Below, piece by piece: positions 38,360 through 52,978 of a DNA stretch of 64,000 nt (position 1 is the first letter of the stretch; each line of letters starts with the position of its first letter). The notes under the pieces were generated by a model, which was given only the letters and a program-made list of their open reading frames with translations, had not been told where the DNA came from and did not search any database. Location: positions 22,110,058-22,174,057 of the forward strand of contig CM049310.1 in NCBI GenBank assembly GCA_026874595.1, written 5' to 3'. This DNA is from Sipunculus nudus (Eukaryota; Annelida; Sipuncula; Golfingiida; Sipunculidae). The translations under genes and the position numbers were made by a program.

Positions 38360-38651
38360 CCATGATTTCTCCCCAAAAAATGTAACCATGGTAACGGCAA
38401 ATTTAAGTAAGCTACATGTCAAAAGAAAGGCCAGGTGATGACGAAAAAAATGAGCTATTGCAGAAGTGGATAAGCCTATTTATGGCGAAGTTATAGTGCA
38501 AAAACCGTTAACCATACCTGTCGTGACCTTGACCCTTGACCTTGGAGCAATGTTGACCAAAAACAATAGGGCACCTAGAAATCGGTTTGTCAATCAAGCC
38601 TGTAAGTTTCAAGTTGATTGATGCAAAAGTGTGGCCTGGAGAGTCGTGACA
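38360..38651 (+). repeat. duplicated 290-bp block, copy 2
   Basis: Second copy, differing from copy 1 at only a few bases (for example TTTATGG against TTTAAGG), so the duplication is much younger than the surrounding array. Confidence 0.9.
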
Positions 38652-40809
38652 AACAAAGCAACAAAACATACGCAACTGACGAACATGCTTGCCGAAATCG
38701 AAGATTTCCGGCAAGCAACAAACAGAGAAAAAGAGACAGACATTTAATTATTATATAACGTTGAATTTTGTGTTTTTCCAATGCCCATGTGAGTGTGTGT
38801 GTGTAGGCCGTCATGTGCACAGTATGTCGTACATGTGGATGTAATTATCAATTATCCGTAAAGTACAGACCATTTCGTGGGGCACATGTGGCTGTGCAAC
38901 AGTCATTAACCAAAAAGATGAATGCATGACCTCTGCGCATGGTTTTTGACATTTATATCATGATACGTGTTACGCAACATACAATACATGAATAAATTAT
39001 ATATAAGTAATACAATGTGTTTTACACATTACAACACTTTTCACGGATCGTAAGCCAGAAAGAGAAACTATACACACATGGTCGTGCGGCTGGGAGCATT
39101 GGAGAGAAATTTGTACAGGCAATATATGAGTAAGGGTGAGAGTCGATAAAAGTAAAGAAACAGACTTGCTTTAATTTTCACTTCTCATCTCGATGCATCA
39201 TTCACCAACTCCCGCTCCTCCATTAGTCATCACCAACTAATAGCTCGTTTCCACGAGCATGTAGATGTATATCTGGTCAAATAGTTGTGCCGGTTCGGGT
39301 CAAATTAGCTGGCGCTTTGTCTGTTCTTGTGAAAACAGATACGCTAAAGAAAATATAGATACAGATTCAGAGGATTTTACAGCAAACCTTTAATCAAAAG
39401 ATAGCTTTTTACTATCTTAATGTAACATATGATTAAATATGATGTTTCTTTTGCGATTTACCAGACCGGAACACTCAGTGTCAGTCTTCATCACCAGGTG
39501 GCGCCAGTTTTGTTGGAAACCATCAATTATTTCACCAGATGGTTTTCAATTATGTCTTGCTAGTCGTTTGGTGGGACTTTGGTGATATTTAGCTGTCAGA
39601 GAATTCTAGTTGTTGCAAGTGCACGTGTTTGCTTTTATAAATATTGATCTGAATAAAAAGGGCCTAGTAAGAAGCTGCGAAAATCAGTACAGGTGTTCTC
39701 TGAAACAACCACTACGTGTGATAAATTATAAGTTGAAACTGGATTACCCACAGGGTAAACTCTGCTTGCTTCTTTTTTAATCACCAAATGTATATTTCTT
39801 TTAGTGTATGTTACACTTGATGACCCTTCGTTTTACTTATAGAGCAGTAAAATATTTAAACACTAACTTTAGATTGAAACCTGCAGACACGGATAAACTT
39901 CTCCCTCTTCTTTATCAGTTGGATCCTACCCTTTTATTCGTCTTCCATCTAGGGCAAGCTTTAATTCGAAACTAAAAATAGTTTGCATCCCTCCCCCCCC
40001 CCCCCCAACACACACACACACCCCGGCCAAACGATTACCTATTCTTTGATTGACATCGATAGTAAGACTGGTGTACTGAATGCACTATCTAACTGCAATT
40101 TCCAAAGTATGAAGTTGAGCAACTAGCTGATTTCAAATCGCTCTAATGTTTGCCTGTATTTAAACTCGATGTATTAACATAAGAGATTTTTTCCCCACAC
40201 TGGCTTGTACGAAAATGCAGAACTGACCCTTAAAGTAAACTGTAAACTATTACATTAGGCATATTTTTATGAAACTTCTTTCTAATTATATATAAATACA
40301 TATAAAAGTATTCATGTTGAGATTGATATGCACATATATGTTTCTGGCTGCACATATATAGGTCGACTTGATTTTCCGAGTTGTTGATTTTCTGCATGTA
40401 ATCTTATACAAGGTAAAAGGTTGGACCCGGGGAAGAGTGTCTGATTAAACGCCGTCCCCTTTTAAGACTACGTATAGGCGCCATATTTTCACTCTGTGGC
40501 TAAAGCCAATTAAGGGTTCTCAGCAAAGATAACGCATGCTAAAATTTTAAACTGAGTTTTCACTGGTTACATGCAGGCAGGTCATAGTATATGACACGGG
40601 AACCAGTCTAAATCAGTCCATTTTGAAACTGCACAAGTTCCACATAGATGGTGGAAGGGATCAGGAGGAGGAAATAACCAATGGTGTATTGATAGAGACC
40701 GGAACAGTTACATTATATGGAACAAGTCAGTTACTCAACAGACGCTGGATCGGATATGTCGACTTAGTACAAAGACAATAAAGGTATGGGAAAAGTTCCC
40801 ATGCATGCA

Positions 40810-40810
<1 letters not shown>

Positions 40811-40851
<41 letters not shown>

Positions 40852-40903
40852 CTCTCTCTTACACACACACACACCCTCACACACACACACACACACACAC
40901 ACA
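40811..40903. repeat. (CT)n/(GT)n/(CA)n compound microsatellite
   Basis: CT repeats, then GTGTGT, then two CA tracts, ending before ATGGGCATC. Confidence 0.92.
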
Positions 40904-41206
40904 TGGGCATCACAGGTGAGCCGGAATTTACGTTGGGAACATTATTTTCTATTAATAGCAAATAAACATTGACACTTGTATACAAATGTTTACATCTTTA
41001 ATAAGTTACTAATTCATAAATCCACGAAAAATAATATGCTTTTAATATCTGGCCAAAGCAGTCGGCATAAATACTGTAAAAATATGATTATATTTCAAAC
41101 ATTTGGACGACAAGAACTGGAGATCAAAGTTTGTAAGATCCCTCTATACAGCACGCGAGTATTCCCGTTCTGTACCTGAGTTCATCGGGCAGATCCCACA
41201 CTAACA

Positions 41207-41211
<5 letters not shown>

Positions 41212-41304
<93 letters not shown>
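41212..41304. repeat. (AT)n microsatellite cluster
   Basis: Several AT runs broken by CAT and AAT variants. Confidence 0.92.
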
Positions 41305-41619
41305 TACAAATATTTGCTACACAGATGAGATTCTGGCCCCTATACCGCATATAAAAATATCTGATATAAAATACTATCCTAAAAATACATTATGACATTT
41401 TTAAATGTAACATGACACACTATTTTAAACATCACTGATAACAAAGTAGTGATCATTTCATTTAACAAAATTCGTTACTTGTACTCACAGAAACATGCAC
41501 ATAGACACAAATATATGACATGAATGAAACACGTTTTTATCCAAATGAGTCCAGGTACACACAATCGTAAAGAATATATGAAACGTTTTTGTCAAATAGT
41601 CAAACATGGTCACAAAAGT

Positions 41620-41935
41620 TCAAAGTTGTATTTTTCTATGTATAATAGGACACGCGGTTGATTAAGAGCTGTATTTTTTACAAATTTTGCCTGAATTTCA
41701 TGTAGGCACTTGATTGCTAATTTATCATAAATTAAGTAGCGTATTTTTTTTTATTTTGCCTCGCACATGTGGGCACTTGATTGCTATACGATAAATTAAT
41801 GTTTGGTGTTTATTGTTTGCCTAAGGTACAGGCACATGAATATATATACCGTAAATTTATTAGCGTTGTTTTTTTTCATGAACATAGCTTCAAACACAGG
41901 CACATGGTTGTTATAGCATAAATTAAATTTTGCCA
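41620..41935. repeat. diverged tandem repeat, about 70-bp unit, 4-5 copies
   Basis: The words TTTGCC, GGCACTTGATTG (or GGCACATGGTTG), ATAAATTAA and a T run recur in the same order at about 70-bp spacing. It lies just 3' of the second ELH-like gene and its third unit contains the AATAAA proposed as that gene's poly(A) signal. Confidence 0.65.
41809..41814 (-). terminator. candidate poly(A) signal of the second ELH-like gene
   Basis: AATAAA on the minus strand, about 250 bp past the stop codon at 42065. Confidence 0.4.
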
Positions 41936-42055
41936 GAGTTCGTTCAAAAACAGGACTCAATGAACGATAAAGAAAAACTGCATTTACCATACGACTTGAG
42001 TATATATAATTATGTTTTAGGGTCCCTTGATTAAATAAGCAAACCAAGCAATGTA

Positions 42056-42063
42056 TGACGTCA
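42056..42063. promoter_or_regulatory. perfect CRE palindrome directly after the stop codon
   Basis: TGACGTCA lies one base from the TGA stop of the second ELH-like gene. It is a consensus CREB site, but its 3' position makes function uncertain. Confidence 0.35.
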
Positions 42064-42064
42064 C

Positions 42065-42388
42065 TCAGCCGATCCGTCGCAGTTTGTCGTGGATTCTCTG
42101 CATACGGAGTCTCTGCCTCTCTTTGGCCAGCATCTCCGCTAGATGTTCCAGAGTCATGCTGATGGAGAGTTTGCGCGGAGCCCGCTTCAGTCTCAGAGAG
42201 CTCTCTCTCGGCACTTCAAAAAATTTGATTTCATGGCGCTGTTGTGGGGTTTCCTCTTCCGGCAGTGAGAGTTCAACGGAGTCTGGATTTACTAAATCCT
42301 CCACAGGGCGTGTACCGGGTCGACCTTGAGTTGTGGGCCACAGGATTAGCCCTAATACAAACAGCAATGTCGTCGGCACAGTGTTCAT
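42065..42388 (-). CDS. ELH: prepro-egg-laying-hormone / DH44-like neuropeptide 2
   Basis: A 107-residue secreted precursor, paralogue of the gene at 26.6 kb. Residues 1-22 form the signal peptide (MNTVPTTLLFVLGLILWP..TQG) followed by RP, as in the first gene. An acidic linker leads to Lys68-Arg69. The hormone starts at Ala70 or, after a second basic pair Arg72-Lys73, at Leu74 (LSISMTLEHLAEML), and ends ...KLRRI at 106 with Gly107 as amide donor immediately before the stop. There is no C-terminal basic pair or tail, so only Gly amidation is needed. The core LSI.MTL..L..ML..ER.R matches gene 1; the shorter form would be 33 residues, three fewer than gene 1. The exon starts at 42400 after a strong acceptor (CTTTTCAG), which excludes the earlier in-frame ATG. 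A noncoding exon with donor at 43130 lies upstream. Likely acts on class B receptors. Confidence 0.92.
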   Translation of the reverse strand: MNTVPTTLLFVLGLILWPTTQGRPGTRPVEDLVNPDSVELSLPEEETPQQRHEIKFFEVPRESSLRLKRAPRKLSISMTLEHLAEMLAKERQRLRMQRIHDKLRRIG

Positions 42389-42403
42389 CACTACGTGATC
42401 CTG

Positions 42404-42510
42404 AAAAGAGCGAAAAGAATATAAGATATGCAGCAAAATGTATATTAAGCATGTACTAAATGTGTACTAGAAATTGAAAATTTTAATTATAATAAAAGAA
42501 TCACAGATAA

Positions 42511-42593
<83 letters not shown>

Positions 42594-43129
42594 TTCGTAT
42601 TAATATTTTATTAAGATATATATTAAGATTTACTGGATTGTAACTGAATTATTATGCACGAATCGGCCTATTGATTTTATGAAACCACCCGTCCCCAAAC
42701 AAACACAGCCACCCAACCATCTACTAACACACTCCCCTCCCCCCCTCCCCGGGCTCTTGGTCCTCCTTTCTGAATAAGTTATGCATTAATTAACTAACTA
42801 TAAGTCGTACGTGCATGACTACTATGTATAATATAAAACTAATTCCGTTTTGGCGTGAAGTGTGTTCACGACAGGACAGGGCATAGGCCCCGACAACCGT
42901 ACTTTCGCACTTGCTTGGTTAATAGAGTGCATTGGTCATTCACCGATTCTCTAAGTACATATTGCCTTTAAGATTAATTTAGAAAAAAAGAACTGATAGT
43001 ATGAATTATCTAACAGTTTATGACAGTATTTATAACATTTGTAAAAATTTAAATATTTGTTAAATTATTCTGTTAGAACTTAATTAAACAATATTTTACA
43101 GTGATACTGTATAAAATAAAACAACTTAC
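42404..43129 (-). other. putative 5' UTR intron of the second ELH-like gene
   Basis: Donor AAAG|GTAAGT at 43130/43129 (near-perfect consensus) and acceptor TTTTCGCTCTTTTCAG ending at 42401. It contains the (AT)n(AG)n tract at 42511-42588. Confidence 0.6.
42511..42588. repeat. (AT)n(AG)n compound microsatellite
   Basis: AT repeats followed by AG repeats, inside the putative intron of the second ELH-like gene. Confidence 0.95.
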
Positions 43130-43260
43130 CTTTATCAATCTAAATATCTCAGTCTGGGGACTGTATACCTCATGTGTCTTCTTTTTAGAAGATTGTTCAA
43201 CGTGGGCGAGTGATACGCGCGGTCCTAGAGTGTGGTACGAGTAAAGCTTCCACGCTTAGA
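43130..43260 (-). other. candidate noncoding exon 1 of the second ELH-like gene
   Basis: The 3' edge is the donor at 43130. The 5' limit is not defined, as no clear TATA box was found; the region just upstream is relatively GC-rich (ACCGCGCGTATCACTCGCC on minus). Proposed by analogy with the first gene. Confidence 0.4.
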
Positions 43261-43702
43261 TCTATGGCTGAACGGCCTACGGCCCAAAGATAAAGTGTGT
43301 TGTACGTGATACAAAGCATACAGTAGTATTTGAATTACTAGCAATGGCTTTTCTGACGCACTATGAATCAGCTACAGCTCAAAATAAAGAAAAAACTATA
43401 AGTTTTTAGTGTGTTAACGTACAAATACACTTGAGATATTTTCTGTACTCAAAAAGAGCGTCATACTATGATGGGAATGCTTTGTTTATATATATGATAT
43501 GTACTATATATCACATTCATGTAATATGTAAGCAGTATTTATTTTTGTTCTTCAATCATATGATTAAAATATATGTCAACCTTAAAACAAACCTCCTCTT
43601 TTATTCTTTTCCTCTTAATATACATTATATAGGCCTTATATCAAACAACCCTAAAAGTGGCGCTGATGCATTATGTAATCCTAATATGGCTTTTAATGAT
43701 TA

Positions 43703-43733
<31 letters not shown>

Positions 43734-46040
43734 CACAAATTGAAATGTCGTAATACAGCAGCGACAACAACCTGAAATAATGGTTGTATATACATTATAA
43801 CTGATGTGTTTACATTTACGGTTGGACAGTGGAATGGGAAGGTTATTTTGTGATGACAAACAAGACACGTGTGTCGTAGAGTGGAGCTTTCCGTGACGTA
43901 AAAAAGGACAGGGAACGCCTGTAAGCTGGTGTGCGATAACAGAGCTGTCCTACCCTACCCCGAAACGTAACACTGTGAACGTGAGCCATCATTGTGAATG
44001 AATACCTGATCACAAGCGCTGGCAAGGTTATCATAACACACTCAGCAGTGCCCTCTGACGTACTTTACCAGAGTGAGGCCTCTTGAAGCACGTGATCCAT
44101 GGCACCGTCGCGCTTTTTAGTGCGCCCCTGAAGTCTAAGTACATACTTTGATTTGAGCTTGCTCTTAAAAAAGACGCAAACGGTCGACCAGATGTTCACA
44201 GGCAACAGAATCAGTTGAGATCAAGTTGAATGCTTTTGACGATATCTTTCTATTCACTTTGATGTACATTGTCAGACAAATCTTAAATGAGTGAACATAA
44301 TACAAGCGGGGAATTTGGAACCCGTCTGATGCACCTAGTGACCCTCAATTTGCACCAATCGCTGTGCGTCCGAGTCAAGTGGTATATGACTATACATGAG
44401 TTGGCGTCACGTCGTCCCTCCGCCGTCTCATCCTTTTCCCGGGAACGTTCATTGCCTGCTGCACCTATGTAATGTTCAACTACCGGACAATCCTCTTCCG
44501 TAATAAATAATGCACTGAAGTATTTTACGTCTTCTACTTTGCAAGGAAATTATACCAAAGCGGTATCTTGGAGCTTTTTTTATAAATTGAACCTCGAGGC
44601 ATCGAACTTTTATTTATTAATCAATAATAGTGATTATCAGTTGATTATAACAAAGGTAGACTGATATCAAAAAGTCTGCATGACCTGTTATGATAGAAGA
44701 ATGCACGAAATAATATAACTGTATTTGTGTATAAATGTATATTTGGATTAGCTGGATAATGTTTTAAGAAAGTCGTTTAAAGCCAGCTATTCACCTACCT
44801 TCTCTGTAGAATTTATCTGATTTCTGGATAACTCTACAAACATATTAATGAACTATTGGTAATTCCTGTTCTTATAATGACTCTGTGACTGATGTTCGAG
44901 CTTGTTTATCTACTAGCTTTTGGTAAACATGTTGCAATGCTGACAAATAGAAGAAAAAACATTTTACCTATGGTTGCATATATGCGCAAGTTGAAATGTC
45001 ACTGGCTGCAAAACGTCACTTTCAAAACTGGTTATGTTGGCTCTAGATGTCATTTTTAAATTGTTTGGATAATTATGGCGCCCCCCCCCCAAGTTATAAA
45101 CAAGTGGATAAAAATCAAAATAAGCTGGTGTGGGGTCGGTCTATTTTCTGGTCTATTTTATAAAAGGTTCAAGGGATAATCTTTCTTTAGTACACGTCAG
45201 ATATCAGAATATATAGGCCGCGCTAAAGTTCGCTAAATATGCACGGCACATCCCCAACCCATCAGTTCTTGCTATATTGCTACTCATTGAAAACACAGCT
45301 CTTAATCCTATTAAATGCTGATATATCACAGAAGCTACAAGAAAAAAGTCCAGCGCTGAATGACCTTGTGCCAAGTTGTGGAAGGGCTCTGGGGAAGTGT
45401 CCAAAAGCATATTGGTCTTGCACGTCCAACATTCAACTTGGCCGTCGGACTGCATGCGCCCTACTCTTATTAAATAAAAGTTCGAATTTCAGCGAGAACT
45501 CAGAGGAAGCGAAATTCGACTTTTTATTTTATAAGAACACATGTGCCCTTAATTAACCCAGAATAAATATAGGTTTCCGTCTGTCACCGTCAATCGCACA
45601 CGTTATCTCTAGAACCGTTTGAAAATTGCTCTTATTTTCAATTGTCCGACAAGTTGGCTGTTGAACCATAAGCCAAAGTGCAGTTCCTTTGATTCACACA
45701 GATATATAGGTTGTATGTGCAAAGCTCATCAAAGTGTGTCCTATGAATTTTCTGATGGATAGTCGCCAATTTAATTTTGCCCATATAAGATTAGAGCTTA
45801 ACCTCCAATATAAGGGCATAGACCGCACATGGAACGATCAAGATGTATGTATTCACATTAAATACTGACGTTTGTAGCTATGTTATTTTGTTGTATAAAT
45901 TTTTGTCCCATTTCACATTTATGAATGATTGAAATCATCTAACATGCACTAATAAAAGTACATTTTCATTCCAAAGTGTTCAAAATCGAATGGTTTTACA
46001 CGCATTGGATTTATAAATAGGTCGCTGGTCGCTGAAAGCT
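43261..46040. other. non-coding stretch
   Basis: No gene recognised. C runs at 43703-43719 (17) and 45081-45090 (10). An open frame at 45239-45556 (105 codons) has no domain or signal peptide and I do not accept it. Confidence 0.55.
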
Positions 46041-46041
46041 A

Positions 46042-46293
46042 ATATTCATCCATGTTACTTCTATCCATATCTCGACGCGGTATACACATTCACTTCATAT
46101 AACAATATTCACCAGTGTTACGACTATCCATATCTCGATGCGTTGTACACATTCACATCATATAAACATATTCACCCATGTTACCACTATCCATATCTCG
46201 ACGCGTTGTACAAATTAACATCATATAACAATATTCACCCATGTTACTACCATCAATATCTCGTCGAGGTTTACACATTCACATCATATAACA
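46042..46293 (+). repeat. 63-bp tandem repeat, 4 copies
   Basis: The unit contains ATATTCACCCATGTTACCAC, TATCCATATCTCGACGCG and CACATTCACATCATATAACA. Four successive copies are visible with scattered substitutions. Confidence 0.9.
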
Positions 46294-46316
46294 AGCAAAT
46301 GTAAAGTGACGGTATA

Positions 46317-46470
46317 CAGTGGAACCTGTCTAAAGACCACCTAACAAGACCACAATCTATATAAAGCTCACCTTTTAATGAACCAAATGCATTCACACTG
46401 GTTATAACTCACACGTGTAATAAGGCCACCTGTGAATTAAGACAACATTTTGCCAGTCCCACACTGGTAT
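46317..46470 (+). mobile_element. Tigger/pogo-like element terminus (fragment)
   Basis: TA followed by CAGTGGAACCTGTCTAAAG, a terminal inverted repeat of TcMar-Tigger/pogo type. No matching right end is found, so it is a fragment of uncertain length. Confidence 0.5.
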
Positions 46471-47575
46471 CACTGTGATGTACAAATATTAAAGATTCCT
46501 CGCCTTGTTTAACGGTCTTTTAAATTAAATACTACATTACTTATTATAATTGTTTTTAAACAAGTGTAAAATTAATGTTTATCATTTATCAAATAAGTTT
46601 TAAGAATTTCCTGAAAACAGATTATAGAATTAAGGGGAACACCAAAATTAATATACACTTGGTTGGTTAGGAGTGCGTATACACATATGCTCACACAAAT
46701 AATTCAAGGTTCGGTTAAATGTGATAATTATAAATGATAACTAGACTTTGTTAAGCCTTGCATTCGTTCAAAGTACTACACGCAGAGAGATGTGATATAT
46801 AACACACAGTGCGGCATACCAGCTGTGCTCCTGGCGTGCTATGTGCCATGCTGATGCAGTTTTATGTGGTCGGGCCTTGGTTTGAGAGCAGCTCGTGTGG
46901 TTTGCACTGCCATGACCGACTGATCCCGTATGGGTAACCAAAATCCGTATATCTAAATAGGCCCCAATTTCAGCGCCAAAGAAAACATTTATGTTAGAAA
47001 TAAAAGCAAGAATTATCGTGCCACGTCAAGATACGCTCACATAGTCCGAACACGGGCTTCTTTATGTCATAATTGGGATGGCGGAGGTACAACGCACGTG
47101 CCGGTCGGCATGGACATTATGGCGACCTGATGGAATGCATATTAACAATGAAAATCATGCTCCCTGCGTTCAGTGAGGAGACGGCGTGAATACGTAAAGC
47201 ACATAACACTTCTTAACAATGAATTTATGTACTGTTTCTTGAAGTTTGGCTTGCATATTCAATCTTAAATAAAAATCAAGAGCCAGTACATATTAGCAGT
47301 ACGTTTATTAATATTACTTATGCATGTGCCTAAGTGATAATAGCTGTGTTTAATTATGAAGTCATTATGCGAGTAATCAAGACAGTTATTGATGCATTCA
47401 AGGAATTATTTCAGCCGAATGAACAATTATAAAATGCCTTCTGCTGCGTTTGACACCCAGCAGTTCACATGTGGGCGTCACTGCTTGGTACAGAGTTAAT
47501 TATCTATAGCTACTGAGGCTGGGTACATACGGGATGGCTAATATATCATTGTATAAAACAACGTACACGCAATGG
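46471..47575. other. non-coding stretch
   Basis: No recognisable feature. Confidence 0.55.
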
Positions 47576-47579
47576 CTTT

Positions 47580-49470
47580 GACTCCTGGAGTCTGTAGATC
47601 TGTTTGTAGACTTGACGGAGAGTCTTTTTGCAGATCTGTACACACGGGATGCACATTGACTTGGAGCTTTGCAGTTCTGTGTACACGGGACAGGTAGAAT
47701 GAGGGTGGGTCGTGAGTTCTGTGTGTGCAGGAAAGGGATCGGGATATAAACAGAGAGTCACTGAAGTTCTGTCTTTATACGGGACGGAGCCACTGATTAG
47801 GAGTCTCTGCAATTTTGTCTTTAAAATTATACGGGACGGAGACATTGACTCGGAGTCTCTGTATTTGTTTTTTTATACGGGACAGAGACACTGACTCGGA
47901 GTCTCTGCAGTTCTGTTTCTATTTGGGACGGAGACACCGACTTGGAGTCTCTGCAGATTTGTCTTTATACGAGACTTAGACATTGACTGGGACTCTTTGC
48001 AGTGCTGTCCTTATACAGGAGGGAGACACTTACTGGAAGTCCCTATAGGTGTCTTTATACGGGACGGAGACATTGACTGGTAGTCTCTGCAGTTCTCTCT
48101 TTATACGAGACGGAGACATTGATTGGGAGTCTCTGTAGTTGTTTTCATACGGAGCGGAGACAAGGACTGGGAGTCTCTTCGCTTCTGTCTTTATACGTGA
48201 TAGTGATATTGACTGGGAGTCTCTTCGGTTCTGTCTTTATACGTGACAGAGACATTAACTGGGAGTCTCTTCGGTTCTGTCTTTATACGGGACGGACACA
48301 TTGACATTGAGTCTCTGTAGCTGTTTTCATACGTGACAGAGACACTGACTGGGAGTCTCTGCACTTCTGTCTCTAAACGGGACGGAGACATTGACGGAGA
48401 CAATGTCGGTTCTCTTTTTATACGCAACGGAGACACTGATTGTTAATCTCTGCAGTTCTGTCTTTATACGGAACAGAGACACTGATTGGGAGTCTCTGCA
48501 CTGCTGTCTCTAAACGGGACGGAGACATTGACGGAGACAATTTTGGTTCTCTTTTTATACGCAGCGGAGACACTGATTGTGAATCTCTGCAGTTCTGTCT
48601 TCATACGGGACAGAGACATTGTCTTGGAGTCTCTGCAATTATTTTTATACGGGACGGAGACATTGACTAGGGGTCTCTGCGGTTATTTTTATACGGGACG
48701 TCGACTCTGACTTTGAGTCTTTGCAGTTCTGTCTTTATACGGGACAGAGACATTGACTAAGGTTCTCTGCAATTATTTTTATACGGGACGTCGACTCTGA
48801 CTTTGAGTCTTTGCCGTTCTGTCTTCATACCGGACGGAGACATTGACTAGGGGTCTCTGCAGTTATTTTTATATGGGACGGCGACTCTGACTGGGAGTCT
48901 CTGCAGTTTTGTCTTTATATGGGACGGAGACATTGACTAGGGAACTCTGCAGTTTTTTTTTTATACGAGACGGCGACTCTGAGTGGGAGTCTCTGCAGTT
49001 TGGTCTTTATAAGGGACGGAGACATTGACTCAAAGTCTCTGCAGTTCTCTCTTTATACGGGAAGGAGACACTTACGGAGACACTGTCGGTTATGTTTTTA
49101 ATACGCAACGGAGACACTGATTGTGAATCACTGCAGTTCTGTCTTTTTTACTATACAGAGACATTGACTGTGTACACCGGACGGGGACAATGACTGGGTA
49201 GTCTGAGTCTATGTAGTTCTGCAAGGGCCAATCCAGGATTAAGGAAAAGGATCGGTCCAATCCAGGAGAACTCATGACGATACAATAAAAAAAAGGTCAC
49301 AGGTCCGGAAAAGGAGGGGTCCAGCCCGCAAAAATAGTCTGAAATCCTTTAAAAAGATTTCAGCTGCTGAAAAGGGTGGAGGGGAGAGGGCGGATCCTGA
49401 CCCCCTGGATCCGCCACTGTTCTGTGTGTACATGGGAGGGATCTAGATATTGACTGTATGTCTATTAAGT
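47580..49470 (+). repeat. 46-bp minisatellite array (roughly 30 or more units), interrupted
   Basis: The unit is approximately GGGACGGAGACATTGACTGG followed by GAGTCTCTGCAGTTCTG and TCTTTATAC. The words GGAGACA, GAGTCTCTGC and TTTATACGGGAC recur throughout with indels and substitutions, more diverged at the edges. Interrupted by a MITE at 49222-49419. It produces spurious open frames in several phases. Confidence 0.93.
49222..49419. mobile_element. 198-bp MITE inserted in the minisatellite
   Basis: The left end CAAGGGCCAATCCAGGATT and right end (reverse complement) CAGTGGCGGATCCAGGGGG are imperfect terminal inverted repeats, flanked by a TTCTG duplication (49217-49221 and 49420-49424). The array word TTCTG is itself repeated, so the duplication is only suggestive. 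CAGTGGCGGATCCAG-type ends are common on non-autonomous DNA transposons; superfamily not assigned. Confidence 0.6.
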
Positions 49471-52760
<3,290 letters not shown>

Positions 52761-52768
52761 GGCGCAGA

Positions 52769-52978
52769 AAATACCCGTGTCGTGGGGATATCCTAGGGCC
52801 ATAAATAAATCCGAGCCTAATATCGAGTGTCTCGCGAGATATGGCGAGATGTTCCGAATGGCGTCACACATGCGTGCAACCTCCATTACATTGTTAGTAG
52901 ATAAAGTCACTAATAATGAAGCCCTAGTTTATGATATCTTTCTAGACAGACTAACACCGTCCAGGCGTCGCAAAGTAA
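52769..52978 (+). other. possible coding exon, unrecognised
   Basis: A frame of about 68 codons is open between an acceptor-like site (CTGTACTTCCGGCGCAG) and a donor-like GCAAA|GTAAAT. It reads IPVSWGYPRAINKSEPN through to LTPSRRRK. I recognise no family. The local composition is more balanced than the surroundings. It could be an exon of a plus-strand gene continuing to 53619, or chance. Confidence 0.22.

Larger units (their letters stand above)
35942..38716. mobile_element. candidate repeat composite bounded by 13-bp inverted repeats
   Basis: GCTTGCCGGAAAT at 35942-35954 is exactly inverted as ATTTCCGGCAAGC at 38704-38716. The 2.78 kb between is almost entirely repetitive (148-bp array, then duplicated GACCTTGACC-type sequence). 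The right end also forms a local hairpin with GCTTGCCGAAATC at about 38688-38700. No transposase frame is present. It could be a non-autonomous transposon carrying satellite-like sequence, or a coincidence of two related repeat edges. Confidence 0.4.
38720..41615. other. non-coding stretch with microsatellites
   Basis: No gene recognised. It holds a 14-base C run (39993-40006), a (CT)n-(GT)n-(CA)n compound repeat (about 40811-40903) and an (AT)n cluster (about 41212-41304). Confidence 0.6.

Noticed and set aside
38687-38716. Helitron 3' end (hairpin near GCAAGCAAC)
   Set aside because: A hairpin is present but no CTRR terminus follows at the expected 10-12 bp, and no TC start was found.
42244-42459. 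Plus-strand frames over the second hormone gene
   Set aside because: Antisense shadows of the minus-strand coding exon; likewise 42051-42329 and 26901-27158.
47546-48710. Multiple 60-99 codon frames on both strands
   Set aside because: All lie in the 46-bp minisatellite and reflect its periodicity.
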